Positions 63,649-64,000 of a DNA stretch of 64,000 nucleotides are shown here, piece after piece. Position 1 is the first letter of the stretch; each line of letters opens with the position of its first letter. Source of the DNA: Paenibacillus_E qinlingensis (lineage in GTDB: Bacteria > Bacillota > Bacilli > Paenibacillales > NBRC-103111); NCBI RefSeq assembly GCF_028746185.1, contig NZ_JAQIVH010000041.1, positions 248,001-312,000 on the forward strand, written 5' to 3'. The notes under the pieces were generated by a model. It worked only from the letters and a program-made list of their open reading frames with translations. It made no database searches and was not told the DNA's origin. The translations under genes and the position numbers were made by a program.

Positions 63649-63686
63649 TACCTTGTACGCCCCATTACCATAAGTCTTTTTATATT

Positions 63687-64000
63687 CTAGTTCATGAACT
63701 TGTTACGATAATCCCCTGGTGTCATCTTAATATAGTTTTTGAACACGATATTAAAATAAGTGCTGTTTTCATATCCTACCCTCTCGCCTATTTCATGAAC
63801 CTTATACCTGGTCTGGGTTAATAACTCCTTGGCCTTGCACATACGTAAATTCGTCAAATATTCCTGTATGCTTATCTTCATTTTTTGCTTGAATATGATC
63901 CTTAGGTAGTTGGGACTCAAGTATACCCGATCTGAAAGATAGGTAAGGGTAATAGGCTTCTGATATTCGTGATTTAAGATATGTAATATTTCATTGATGA
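63687..64000 (-). CDS. AraC-type response regulator, YesN-like (partial)
   Basis: Only the C-terminal ~104 codons lie in the window; the frame is open through the edge at 64000. They form the AraC double HTH: ITLTYLSDRVYLSPNYLRII, EYLTNLRMCKAKELL, then VHEIGERVGYENSTYFNIVF and the terminal PGDYR. The receiver domain should lie outside. It is the partner of the adjacent YesM kinase. Gene order here (yesN before yesM) is the reverse of locus 1. Confidence 0.9.
   Translation of the reverse strand, partial: INEILHILNHEYQKPITLTYLSDRVYLSPNYLRIIFKQKMKISIQEYLTNLRMCKAKELLTQTRYKVHEIGERVGYENSTYFNIVFKNYIKMTPGDYRNKFMN

Noticed and set aside
1..64000. CRISPR arrays, tRNA, rRNA, integrase or replication origin
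   Set aside because: No regularly spaced repeats, cloverleaf or rRNA-like segments, integrase genes or iterons were recognisable by eye.

Overview
This 64 kb window looks like chromosomal DNA of a spore-forming, polysaccharide-degrading Bacillota, most likely Paenibacillus or a close relative. The reasons are: an S-layer-homology (SLH) anchored giant protein, a complete gerA-type germinant-receptor operon, two LplA/LplB/YtcP sugar importers each beside a YesM/YesN two-component system, and several very large secreted multi-domain glycoside hydrolases. I saw no rRNA, tRNA, CRISPR array or prophage module. Two regions are accessory in character: 31.0-32.8 kb and the decayed stretch at 18.6-19.0 kb.

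Layout. 0-2 kb: a DeoR-type repressor translationally coupled to nagA (GlcNAc-6-P deacetylase), ending at a strong bidirectional terminator. 2.1-9.9 kb (minus): a 2603-residue SLH/Fn3/NHL-like/RHS surface protein. 10-17 kb: two paralogous modules, each an XRE regulator followed by a methyl-accepting chemotaxis protein, separated by an MBL-fold hydrolase and a secreted four-repeat SH3-like protein. 17.2-19 kb: an ILEI-like/GDPD-like fusion behind a frameshifted secreted ORF. 19.3-31 kb (minus): a polysaccharide-utilisation locus reading esterase, yesM, yesN, terminator, cre site, lplB, ytcP, solute-binding protein, GH44 glucanase. 31-34.5 kb: an accessory patch with a transposase tail, a fragment of a glycanase accessory domain, a coiled-coil TIR protein, a WYL regulator with a small monooxygenase-like protein, and a 50-residue ORF. 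34.7-38.7 kb: a secreted protein with seven Ig-like repeats and a family-unassigned C-terminal domain. 39-45 kb: a zinc-finger/Spo0E-like protein, gerKA-KC-KB and an orphan sugar-binding lipoprotein. 45-46.7 kb: a divergent LysR/LysE pair with a clear T-N11-A operator. 47-64 kb (minus): a second utilisation locus (yesN partial, yesM, terminator, lplB, ytcP, SBP, histidine phosphatase, GH100-like, GH78, giant GH9).

How the genes work together. Each utilisation locus appears to pair an extracellular backbone-cleaving enzyme (GH44 or GH9) with a lipoprotein-dependent oligosaccharide importer, intracellular finishing enzymes (esterase; GH78 and GH100-like) and a sugar-sensing YesM/YesN pair. The GlcNAc module and chemoreceptors fit a soil or rhizosphere life.

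The most unusual signals are non-coding. A 22-bp motif occurs five times in 22 kb, always on the same strand and upstream of unrelated genes, including both XRE regulators. A near-perfect 55-bp palindrome ahead of the unassigned secreted protein recurs, almost base for base, ahead of the orphan sugar-binding protein.
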